The notes under the pieces: generated by a model
What the model was told of the DNA's origin: nothing
Database searches by the model: none
Seen by the model: only the letters and a program-made list of their open reading frames with translations
Made by a program: the position numbers and the translations under genes
Assembly: GCA_022829145.1 (NCBI GenBank)
Contig: CM040741.1
Location: forward strand, 40,594,534-40,658,533
Reading direction: 5' to 3'
Length of the DNA stretch: 64,000 nt
Source of the DNA: Albula goreensis
Lineage: Eukaryota > Chordata > Actinopteri > Albuliformes > Albulidae
Part shown: piece by piece, positions 14,764 through 27,200 of the stretch
Position numbering within the stretch: the first letter of the stretch is position 1
How the letters are laid out: each line of letters begins with the position of its first letter

Positions 14764-15142
14764 GCATTTATACATATTTAACAGCTTTTTACCAGTTCCT
14801 CGGGTCAATAAACATTCACAAAAATGAGGGAAGGCTTTTCATGGCAAAGAAAGAATTAAACTGTCAAATACATCTACTGCATCTCAGTGCCACCAAGGCA
14901 GTCAAAATAATAGGTCTCTGGTATGTAAAAAATAAAATTAAAACAAGTACAAATCTTAAAATGAGTTCAATATACAAAATAAAACCTTTACATTATTGCT
15001 ATCTGACAAAAATGTTTTACAACTTCATTATCAAAATAAGCTAAAATATATGGGTAAAATGTGCAAGCATAGGTCACTTAACTTAGTCCGTACCTTGAAC
15101 AGTAATAACAAAGGACAGGGAAAGAGTTGTTGGCTGGCAGGT

Positions 15143-15282
15143 CTAGTAGCTATAGATGGAGGAGATGGAGACATCACTGCACTGCTCGTCCGGGGATTCC
15201 GAGTGTCTCACAGAACTCCTGCTGGATGTACGACTGAGGGCGGTTCCCTCCACGGCAGGGGTCACTGTCCAGTGGCTGGGAC
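15143..15282 (-). CDS. cdk5rap2: cdk5rap2 terminal exon, two possible reading frames
   Basis: The acceptor TTCAAG lies at 15,283-15,284. In the frame carried by exon 50 the exon adds VPATGQ and stops at 15,262-15,264. A second frame stays open to TAG at 15,143-15,145 and gives a Ser/Arg-rich tail (SRTSSRSSVRHSESPDEQ…), but needs an additional 3n+1 exon or an alternative splice. Short tails after NLE are normal in the family, so the early stop is preferred. Confidence 0.55.
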
Positions 15283-18200
15283 CTTGAAGTGAAAAATAAA
15301 TGTATAATATTATTTAAATCCACAAATGCCTTCACAAGAGCAAGAAAACTCAGCAAACAAAATGACATGAACTCATTTGGCCAACCAAATATGCCAGATC
15401 TAATTAGTCTCATAATATCACTCAAACAGGGTTGAAGTTTCACTCTTGGTTAGAGGTAAACGCTAATATTATCTGCATGCATTATGTAAACTGGAGCACC
15501 AAAATGTAAAATTCCACAATTCAAATTCACAAATAAGAGGCCATGCATGAAAAGAACCTCCAGGCAAACAAACTGACCTTCCTGTGTTCCTGGTAAGCCT
15601 TTAAGGCCAAAAAGTGCAAAATAATTTTTCTGCAATTACTCAGATAAAGGTCAAAGGATGTCATGAAACATAAGGAAAAGAGCAGAAGAGACAGTGAATT
15701 ATTAGTGAAAGAGTTGGTGTGTGTTCAGTCGGCAATTCATAAACACTGGTACCAATGATGTGATCCATAAATTCATTGCAAACACCCTCTATAAAGAACT
15801 GTGAATAAAATTAACAAGTCATGTACTAAAATGATACACAATTCCAATAGGTACAAATGTGACTTACCTCTAAGTTGCCTCTGGCTTTCTTGAGTACACC
15901 ATGGGTCAACGATACTAGGGAGGAGGAGGGGGAGGGGGAACGCAATCAGTTTAATCAAGTTCTAGGAGTATGGAAAATGAATCATACACAACAATTTAAT
16001 TTTAGGATAAACCTTTTAGTGTACTGATCTCAGTAACAGGACTTACGCTGATCAATGATGATCTTCTCCATGCCCTCCTTCAGCTGGTTGGTGGAGCGCA
16101 GGCGTTTCACTGCTCCCATTAACATCTTTTCTTGATGTGATAGCTTGCTCTTCAATCTTGCGATCTCATTTTTCAACAACTCATCCTGGTTAGGGTGTAC
16201 AGAAATAATAGTTAATTAGAGTATAAATACCTTCTATAAAAAAGGTAATACTGCCTGATCTGGCCATTCAAAATAGCAGACCTTTTAATATGTAAATACA
16301 TGACAAGATTGTAAGTACAAATTTTAGCCATATTCAACACTGGAAATAGACTAGAGTTTATACTGCAGGTAATGGAACTGTTTTAAAAGAAAAAAGGTTT
16401 CAATGGGCATGGATGACATCATGAACCTTTCCAGAAACTTGCCAACAGTGTTTAAGTGTGAAACAAAAAACATTTAAAAGTAGAATTTGGGTCAGCGCTA
16501 GTATTAAATCACAAGTTTTCACTGTCATACTTGAGATACGGACCCTTTGTAGAGTGCAGGAGAGCTCTACATACCTGATGACTCTGTGTACCATCCACAG
16601 AGGTGCTTGTTGGGAGAGAGACTCTCCAGACAAGTTTCAGCAAACGACCAGCCTCCTCCAGTACCTGCTGCATTGTGTTGATATTCATAGAAAAGCCTTT
16701 GAGAAGCTGATGGTCCAGCACCTAACAAAATAACAAGACAGTCTCCATGAATAACACACCAGCTGGCTAATCAAGACATGAAATGAGTGAATAAGGAGGG
16801 CTCTTTACCACAGAAAGTATACATTACAGAAGCAGCTTTCTTTCTGCACCAAAATGATTATCTAATTAGTGCCATGACCTGATATTTGGCACAGAACTAG
16901 CTAGCCAAGCCCAGTGTGTTTACCCGTGACTCAGAGTCCTGCTGGGACAGAGCATGGAAGCAGTCCTGCAGATGTTTGTCCATCCCGCTAGTCAGTTTCC
17001 TGCCCTCAGTGATCTGCTTCCGGAGGGCATTGTAGTCCTCTATGAGACCCAAGATGTGCCGTCCGTTCTTGTTGGCCCAGAGGCGGTGGCCTGGGACAAG
17101 TCGAGAGGGTGTGGGGGAGGTGCTATCAGCAGAGCTTCCGCTGCACTGGGACATGCAGTCCACCTCCCTCCTCATCTGTTTCTTCACCTCTGCAAAAGAC
17201 ACCCAATGCATCATCCTCACATCCCGACAGGTAGCAGGAACCACCATACATCAGCAATGCTGAAGGAAGCAGTCAGCTCAAGTAATAAAACTTATAGGAT
17301 CATGACTTTGGGGGATCAAAAACTATTCAGCTTAACAGTCTATGTGAAGTTAGGAAAGTTCCTCAGAAAGGAGCTCAAAGAGAATTTAGGCTCATGAGAC
17401 ATACCATGGAGGATACTTGAGGTGTCCCTGCCATGTGCAGAGCCCTGGGAAGCGAGATGATACGGATCACAGCCATCAGGCACACTGGCTTTTGCACCAT
17501 CATCTGAAACATAAAGCAAGAATGAGGGATCTTCATCTTCATGCTCTACCAGTGGCACAGTACTGAACAAAACTAAAGGTGACATGCATCAAGGTCACCT
17601 CCACGTACCTCCAGCAGATCCCCTGGCCTCTCCGGCCAGTAGGTAGTTGATGTGGATGGTGGAGGGGGAGCCCTCTTGCTTGCCAGGGCCCCTCAGAAGC
17701 TGCTCTTCTAGCTTCTGCCGCAGGGCGTTGTTGGTGTGGATGCTCCTCTCTAATTGCAGTCTCAGGTGACGGATCTCAGACAACAGCTCACTCAGGTCCA
17801 GTGTTCCTGAACCCGGGTTTGGGGATTCCCGGGCTGGATCTGGAACGGAACAGCAAGATGAGACCTCCGAGTGGAGCTCATACTGGCTCCAACTGTATTA
17901 GACTGAGGTTTTTTGTACAATATTAGTCAAAAAAAAAAATGGGCAAATATCATATTTCCAATATGCATGTTGCCTGTTCTTCCTGGATAAAGAACCATCA
18001 CTCCCAGCTTCTTAGTGACTCTTTTCGATGACAACTAGCACGCTAACAGGTTCCTTGCTTCAAACTTTATCATTATTGCAATGGATTCATCTGCTATATT
18101 TTGAAAACTGCAATATATTGTGCAGCCCTAATAGAAGAAAAAATATCTTTCAAGAGTTTTTGTGGTTTCAAGAGCTGAGGTAGTATAGAGTGATTTGTTG

Positions 18201-21200
18201 AATCCCTGATACAAAAAAAATCACACTTGGAGGTGGTTAACTGCAGGATATGATATAAAAGCACAACAAAAGTTTATTCATCATACATACTGTACTTCCC
18301 TGTTCCAAGCAGTAACACAGTGATTCTTCAGTGAACTATAGCTTAAAGGAGCATAACATCAACCGGAATGATTGGTTGTGTGTCAGTATATGGTAAAAAG
18401 AAGAGAACCCCCAAGCAAAAAGATTATTATAGGGGAGGCAAAAAGCTCATTAAAAAGCCAAAACCAAAATCAGTACTTTGTTGGAAGGCACTTTAATATT
18501 ACCTTTCATTTGAAGTCATATTTTTCCCCAGCGGAGAAGCTATTTATAGCTGTGGTGTCAGTTTGCTCAGTGTGTTCCAGACCACAGCACTTCCAACAGG
18601 ATCAGGCAGTGCTCATTCATGCACACAAGAGACTGTGGCACCGAGTCTAGCTGCTCAGGGAACCGTCACTGATGACCTCACAACAACAAATTAAGGCTGC
18701 GAGCCCTTAGGGCCAAGCTTGAAGACTATCAAACTGGGCCAGGCAAACAGAAACTCTAATCAGTTTGAAAATGTTCCAGTGGTTTCCCTTTCAGAATGTG
18801 TTCATTGTTCTAGATTTTAGGAACTTAAAGACAATCTGTTTGTCAGTTCTGGTTACTTGAATTACAATGGACAAAATCATATTCAGTGAAATGGAAGCAT
18901 ACATACATATAGTTGTATTGATGGAAAGCTGTACACATACCGGTCTGTTTCTCTGCATCAGTTTTCATCTGTTCATACACCTGCAGCTCCACTCGCAGAG
19001 ATTGGAGGAGCTGGTGGTTGTCCATGAGCTGCTGTCTCTGGACACTTACTTCACACTGCAGCCTGAAATTAGAATTACACCTGCATCATGAATGTGTCAC
19101 CATAACCTCAGACTGTGTTCTTGACAACACTGACATTAGATGATATTGGTCTGGATAAAAAGGACACTTACAGACCCTACACCTCTCACACATGGCCTAC
19201 CTGTGGATTTCATCTCGGCTGTAGTGCAAGGAGTCCTGCATGTGTTTGTTGTCCTCCACCATGCTAGACAGGCGGCTCTGCAAACGGCTGTTCTCCTTCT
19301 TCAGTGTCTCAAACTCATTTCTCATATATTCCAGCTTTGCGGTCTTCCTGGCAAGTGATTCCCTCAGCTTCTCATTCTCTTTTTGCTTATCTGTTTTCAT
19401 AAATGTAAGTGTTACCTTTTTGTACATGACATTAATTTGATTAATTTTGATTTGTGTTTTAAGTAAATGTGATACTAAATAGAATCTCAATGAGCAAGAG
19501 AGAACACAATCCAGTTGGTGCTCTGGACGAACCCCATAAGATAGACCTATACAACTAAATGCCCAGATATGGGACGCTGATGTTCTTTGTACTGTATCAA
19601 AAACTGGATGTTGCCTTTGTGACTGAACTCACAGAAAGCTTAAACAAATAGTCGACACAATTGCAAGTTAGTGTTGTGGGCAAATACTTTTATGTTGGCA
19701 AACGTCAGGATGTTTTCGACAGAGGCTATCTGAAAGGCTTACCTCGAGACCCCAGGCTCAGTTGTTCCTTGAGGGCCTGGTTCTGGCCCCACAGAAACCG
19801 AACTTCATTGGCCAGCTGGCCCTGCTCCTCAGTTCCATGGATGAAGATATTTGTTGCTGCTGTATATGAAGACAAACCTAGAATGAGTGGTCTGGTAGAA
19901 TGGGAAACTCAAAATTGAACTCTACCTCCAGGTAAGACGGATGTAAGGCAGTTTCTCTGACCTGGGTCCTTCTCCACTTCGGATAATCTGCGCTCCAGCT
20001 GCTCTCGGAGCCGGTCGTTGGTGCGGATCGTCTCCTCCAGGCGCTGTCGGAGACTGCGGATCTCCTGCAGGTGCTCAGCCAGGAGATCTATGAGGAGGAT
20101 GGAAACAAGATCAGCTTTACACACACACACATGCACGCACACACGCACACATGCAAAGGATGAAGGCCTTTACCGGGATCCATTGCACCAAGTTTGCCAT
20201 TGGCACTCTCTCGCTGAGCGGCAGGGTCTGGCTCGTCTTGGCCTGCATCACAATCCTGGTGTGGAGAAGAGGACCTGGCTGGTGTCTTATCCCTCTGGGT
20301 CAGGATGGAGCGGTGCAGATCCAGTTCGCTGCGTAGTGTATCATTTAGCTCCTCACTGCTCTTCAGCTGCTCCACGAGCCGGCTGTTCTCCCTCTGCAGG
20401 CCGTGCAACTGTTGGTCCATTCCGGCACTGCCAGAACTAACTGTTTGGCATGTATCCCCACCCTCCATTCCACTTCCTGACAGGTACAAGAAACAACAAA
20501 CATGCTAGTCTCTTCACAGCTGACACCCTTTAGGACCAGTAATGAATGTTCAAAAAATCTTGACACAAGCTTTTGTCCAAAGGGACTGCAGCAAAGCCCG
20601 AATAATCCTAATGCAACACTCTGAAAGTGAAGACTCTTAGAGCAAATGAAGTGCATGCCATGCAGATTCAATTCAAGCAATATAACATGAAATTGCACTG
20701 TAATGGAGTCAGACAATTTCAATTTGTTGAAATAATTCACAACCTGCTTCTGAGCTTAGTGACTGGTTAATGCAATCAGATTCTGTTTGAATGCAACACA
20801 TCAACGCAAAAGGCATGAAGGTTTTTTTCAGGCCCGGAGAACCGTCACAACACAGGTGAATTTCATAAATGCCAGATTTGAATTACTGGGTACAGTAGGA
20901 ATGGAAAAAAGTAGCCAATGAATTTTGTCCTTCTCTTAAAACAATAAAATTACAGAAAGTTACCAATTTAAAGGAAGGCAATATAATGCATGAGATCACT
21001 GATGGACCTGCACAGACATCACAGGTGTAGAATTCCAGTCTAGATAGCTGGAATGAGACTAGTTTCACTGCCTCATGAGCTGAGACTAAATGAATTACTG
21101 GGTGGAATTCTTTGCTTTTAAAACTGGATGTACTTCTGTATTGATATTTGGCACCCATGGTATTCACTAAAAATGTAAACACATCATTTAATCATCAATT

Positions 21201-24200
21201 TATAGCTGACAGTTTTTCCTCATCATAGTCCTCACAAGTATCTTACCTGAAGCAGTGGCTCTCTGAGGTGCAGTATCTGTGGCAGGGTCAACAGTTCCTA
21301 AATCATTAATCCCTTTTACCCCTGTACAGAAACAGGAATTTGCATGAGTGTCATGACACTGTGCAAAACACATCATAATGTTGTTCAGGTGTTCACAACT
21401 CCTCCAATAAAATCAAGATACAAACATTAACAGCCATTGTGACAAAAGAAAGCTCAGAAAATGTATACGACAGCTGGGAAATTTCAAGTTTGGACTGAAA
21501 TTCTATGGACGCCTATACGAAAAGAAAATAAGCCAAACCAACAGTATTAGTGGTTTACAACTCTTGAGAAACAGCTTCCTGTAATGTAAACCAAATGCTA
21601 ATAGCAACATGTCATTAACGTCTCAATGAGGTATACATGAACTGAGCCTTTGGGTTGAATTTCAGCACATGTAGGGAAAAGTTTTAGAGTCTATCAAGCC
21701 ACCATACTACTGTAACATTATACACCTTGATTATTGGGATTATATAATAAGCCAGACATTCACAATGGTTCAAAATGTTACATTTGAAAAAAGTCACATT
21801 TTCAGTATTTTGACAAAACCAAATAAGACAACGGATCAAAACCAAGACCCCCTAACAAAATATTCCCTTGCATAATAACAATACCTTTGGAACCCTCTTT
21901 TGCAGCTTTCAGTAATTTCCTCCATAGTCGACGGGAGCCAGTATTTTTTGTTGATGCCCCCTCTTTGACTTCCATTTTCAAGCTAGCCCCCCTACACTGC
22001 AGCGATCAGTAACAGAGTTCTTGGGCAGAAACTTCCCAGGACCCTCTCTCTCACATATAATACATTTCCAGCAGAGCAGCCTCTGTCTCTGCTTGAGGAA
22101 CTCAATTTGGAGATTAAACAGGACACCCGTCATGAATAATGTATCTTTAAGTGCCGGGGGAAACCATACACCTGTTCTGTCCTTCACTCCGTTTCTTTGT
22201 GGTTCGTAACGCTTGAATTCAGAAGAATGAGTATTAGCGGAATATAAGTACCATTACTAATACCATTACAGGGGGGAGCCACATTGATTGAGGCAATCTG
22301 AACAAGGGGAAAATATTTATATTTAATGTACTGGTCCAATGTACTGGAGCACTGGTCCAAATAAGGGATTCTGAGCAACTACAAAAATAACATACTTCTA
22401 TCTGTACTACCCTCACTCTTGCAAACAGGAAAGAATCCATTTGTGGGAACTTGGAATGAAAAATGAAGCATTCATTTCTACATCACTGTCCCACTGTGAC
22501 AGCTAGTTTAAAAAATACTATCTGAGATGCAATAAGATGTGAAATTCATTCTACCTTCTTGACACTGCTGCTGTTTTTCCCTCAACAGGTGAATCTTCAT
22601 TGTTTGAAAAATCCTGTGGATAATAACTTATGACCCTAGTTACCTCTATTCCACAATGGCAGTCAACCAGTCATATGATCATTAGTCTGCTGTATCTTAT
22701 TTTTAAAACGAATATTCAGACAATTCACCTTGAAAGATGTGGCTGTATTTCAGCCTCTGTGTGGTACTGGAGGTTTTATTGTTGGCGGAAACCCTGTCAA
22801 TGTGTGATGCCCTGTCAGACATCTCGGAGTCAGAGCTGTGGAGGTTGCTAAGAGATTGCCCATGGAGTTGCTTCTGCAAAGTCTGGACCAGACGGTTCCT
22901 TTCCTGAAGTTCCTTGGAGAGCCTGCAAATGGATGTTAAATATTTTTAGACCTAACAGGCATGTCAAACTGCCCTAACAATCATTCAGTTTTAAATAATG
23001 CATAGTTTCCACGTAGGCTAGCCCTAAATGAAGTGGCCTACATATCAACTGTAAATTAATTTTGTTGAATGCACACATCAATGACAAACAGCTGTTTGCA
23101 GGCCAGTAGTGTACTGTATTCAGGGGAATTTCACACATGATTTATTTAAAACTTCTTTTTTTAAAACTGAGTTAAGCAGGACGCAACAAAGCCACAATAA
23201 AATTACAGGTAAAAGGCTGAACTTTATGATGGAAGTCAAAAACCACAAGGTTCAAATGCTCAAATGCAAAACATAGTCATTGTCCCTGGACTGTTCGTAT
23301 AATAATCTCACAACAAATGTTGAGATCAGTGCTTTGCAAGTTCTGTGTGTGCAACACCGCTCCAGCATTTTGCAACATAAAAAGCTCTCTTCAATACATA
23401 CATGCAAAAACACATGCGCAGGTATACATAACTCTGTGTATGCAGTCAATGGTTCAGTGAATTCTTAGATAAACCTTTAAACCAAGAATCAGTTGGTCAA
23501 AACTGATAACTTATTTACCAGATTCTGATTCTCATCAGTGTAGATTTGAGTTTCTTTTTCATTCATGACTGACAAACACTCACTCTTGGATAATTATAGT
23601 ACAGTTGACCCTCCAAAATCATGGGGGTTAGGGGCACATCCCCCGGGATGTGGAAAATTTTCGGCCCCTCTAGGCGAGCAAAGCGATCATGCGAGCGTAG
23701 CGATACAAGCACAGCCAGCTGGGGGTTCGGTAGGGGAGGGGGTTATGTGAGCAGAGCAGATATCCAGAAAAACAGTGTGTATATTTATGGTATTAAACAA
23801 TAAAATACATTAATATTACACATATGTTTTATGAATTTATGACTTGCTTAAATTTTTTTACAGTTTTCTTTACTTTTCGTCTGCTATGCACTTCATCTGC
23901 AGGGCTATGCAGTTTCCCCCGCAAGTCCACAAAGCTCCTAAAAAATTCCCATTTCATTGTTTGTTGCTGACCTGCGAAAAATTGAAGCCGCGATGTGGGA
24001 GGGTCAACTGTATTTGATCAGGAAGAAAAACAGCACTGTAATGATGTTGCAATAATCTGTTACAGCTGTAATGTTTTTGCATGCAATGTCATATTAGGTT
24101 TGACATATTATTTCTGCCAAACAAAAATTTAACCAGCTTTTCCATGTGGGAAATGGATCTACAGGGACAAATCCATGTGAAACAAACCTGAAAAGCACAC

Positions 24201-27200
24201 AATAGTGAAGAGGTGAAAGGTAGCAGAGAAGCCACACAGCAAACACATGCTTTCACCCAGTGACAGCTCCAAGTGAGAGCACTCACAGATCCAGCTGTTC
24301 CTTAGTGGCTTCAGCTAAGTTCTGGTTCTGCTGTACAAGATATCTCAGCTGCTGTTTCATCTGCTCTCTCTCTCCCTCAAGCTGTGAGCGCAGGCAGTCT
24401 ATCTGGCGATGAAGGCTATCGGGACTATCCAGTGACAGGCAGAGAGTCTCTCTGCAGTTTGAGAGAATGCTTCCAGTATGACTACACAATGCATGAGCAC
24501 TCAAGAATGAAAGAACACAGGCAGAGAAACTACGTATCCCACACACTATAAATAGATCAAATTGGCTAGAAATCCATCATTGTTGAAACTTCATTGTTTT
24601 TGGATGAATAAAATGTGCTAGAAGACAGACATTTCTAATTTAGTCACCAGCACTTTGCTTTGGCAAGAGAGGACATATTTCACTGACAACTCTTCACAAT
24701 GGGGACATGTGTAAGGGAGAAGGAATGTCTCGTATTAACAGACTAAAATGACATTATAAAACAAATAATGATCTATCACAACCTCCTTCAACTGACTGCA
24801 TGCCAAGATGTACGCTGTTTTCTATAAATAGTCTTATTTTTAAAAAGACTGATAACAAAGGGATAAGTATGAATGTATTAGCTGGGATTTTGGTGAGCAA
24901 TTGTATGCCAACCATTAGGGCATAAATTAGAGTTAGAGTTAGAGTTGCTAAATAAGTCTTGCACACATTAATTACACTAATGCCTACATTCAAAATGACA
25001 TGACACAGGAAAGAAGGAATTGATCAAATATTTCCAAGTAAAAATAAAAACAATTGTACAAAGTACACAGCCCAAATTATGTTAACAAATCATTTTGAGT
25101 CTGAAATATGATCTATCTTCCAGGTGTTCATTTGGATAATGTTGAGAGTCTGAGGTGCAAGCCCCCTCATGGTCTGGCAGCTATTGGCAACATATGAGCA
25201 GATTTAGGCATCCAGAGAAAAGGCTATGTCTCATGATGCATTTTATTTGGACACAGACACACATGCATCCTCCACTTCTGGCTTTGAGAGATTTATACTT
25301 GACAGTGTTGTTTTCAGTGTCCTTAGAAACTTAATATCTTTATCTTTATATCTTAAAAATGAAAGACTATTTGTTTAGCTCAACTTCACTATAAGTTCCA
25401 AGAAAATCATACTTTTGTTGAAGCGCGTATCTAACATCTGTGCTGTGCTTGAGCTTGAAATTTAGATTGAAACTGTCACAGGATAAGAGACAAGACCTAC
25501 CTTTGAGCCAGCTCCAGCATAGTGCCATCCTCATTATCCGAATGTGCATCTCCTACAAGACATTGCAGAAAATTGATTAAGAAGGCTCATTCTCTCTGAA
25601 TCAGACAGAGTCCAAGGTCTGTGGACCTGTGCCATACAATTACTGCAGAAATCACTGGAATGGACAGTTAAATCATGAAAACATAGAAATGATTACAGAA
25701 TAACAGTGTTTCAGTGTAACTAATGGATTTTATGATCTGTCTGTCATCTATACAGTACTTGACAACCCTTGTAGGCATCTGGGCCAGAATGCAATGAGCC
25801 AAATGAAACATTAGCTTGAGGGATGAAAGCCTGGTTCTGTGTGTGTGTGTGAGGCAATGTACCATTCTCCAGTCTCTCCTCCAGTCTCTCTAGCAGAGTG
25901 AGGCTTTTGTCCAGCTGCTCACGGAAGACCTCTCCCACATAATAGTCCACGTCACTGGCCTGCAGCAGCTCCTCGAAGGCCTTGTTGAGATCTTCCAGCT
26001 GCTGCCGCTGCAGGGAGCCCAGGCCACGGCTCTCCTTGATCTGCTGCCGGAGCTGGGACAGCTCTCGAGCTTGAGACTGCACCAGTGAGTCGATCCTGCA
26101 CAAATCACAAAACAGGAACAACAAGTCAGGCACACTGGAGAGGCATACAGTCTTGACCTCAGAGAACAACAGAAAATTCTTTTTAAGTAAGCTTAAATAT
26201 ATTTAAACTATCACGTTAATAATAAGCAGTATGTAATTGTGATTGCAGAAAAATCAAAACATCTGCACAGAACAGTACAAAGTCAGCTTTGTAAGCTTGC
26301 TGCAAGTTGATAATTGTTTGTGTGTTTTTGTCTCTTTCCAATTTGTAGCATAGCAATCCAACACTTACATATAGGCCATGATGTAATTTTCAAAAACTTT
26401 CAAGTCCTCGATTTAATTTTTATACATTTTAAAGGGCTGATAAGGAATTTTCAAGCGCTCAGCAACAAACACAATGTTCAGTTACCTGGCTGGTGATGCC
26501 GAACGGCTGCGGAACTGAATCTGCTGCAGCTGTTCAGTCAGGTTCCTGTTCAAGCCCCTCTCTTTCTCCAGTTCGATATTAAGGCTGACAATCTTCTCCC
26601 TCATCACCTGAATCTCTTCTTCCTCTTGACCCAGGGAGAAGCTGTGGTTCAGGTCCCTGCTGAGGGCCCCAGAGTCGTGCTCCTGGTCCCGTCCGTCACC
26701 AAGCCCCGAATCGTGTTTCCCTGTGGGAGCGTGGCCAGGGTCGGATGCCACTGTAAGCAGGTCACTGGAGAGTGAATTTCGGCGCAGGAGGCACTGCAAG
26801 TGGCGGATGACTCTTTGGTGGTTCTCCAGCTGCCCCTTTAGCTCTGACACCTGCTGTCTGAGGCGGTCCACATTGTCAGTGATGCCATAGTCCTCATACA
26901 TCTGCAGGTTCTTCAGGCTAACCTTGGGGGAGCTGAGGGTGGGCGAACTGGGATAGGACACACTGGAGTTGGAGTCAAGATTGTCCATGGAGGAGAAGGT
27001 GCCGCAGACTTGCTTCAGAAGTGAAGGGATGCTAGATTCACTGGCGTGTAGCTGTAAGCCACGATCATTGTCTGTGATACAGAAGAACATGCCAACAGAC
27101 AGAAAAACATTACTACATGTACAAAGATGATGACGAGTTTAAACTATGACAGTCTGTTCCTGAAGTGACCATTATCACTACACATTGGAAAGTTATGAAT

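Noticed and set aside
21884..21996. Treating the MEVKEG… exon as an internal exon between exons 38 and 39
   Set aside because: Exon 38 ends in phase 1 and splices in frame to exon 39. The available AG sites before the ATG give the wrong phase.
24928..24949. Short TTAGAG repeat resembling a telomeric motif
   Set aside because: Only about three to four units and not TTAGGG; chance-level simple repeat.
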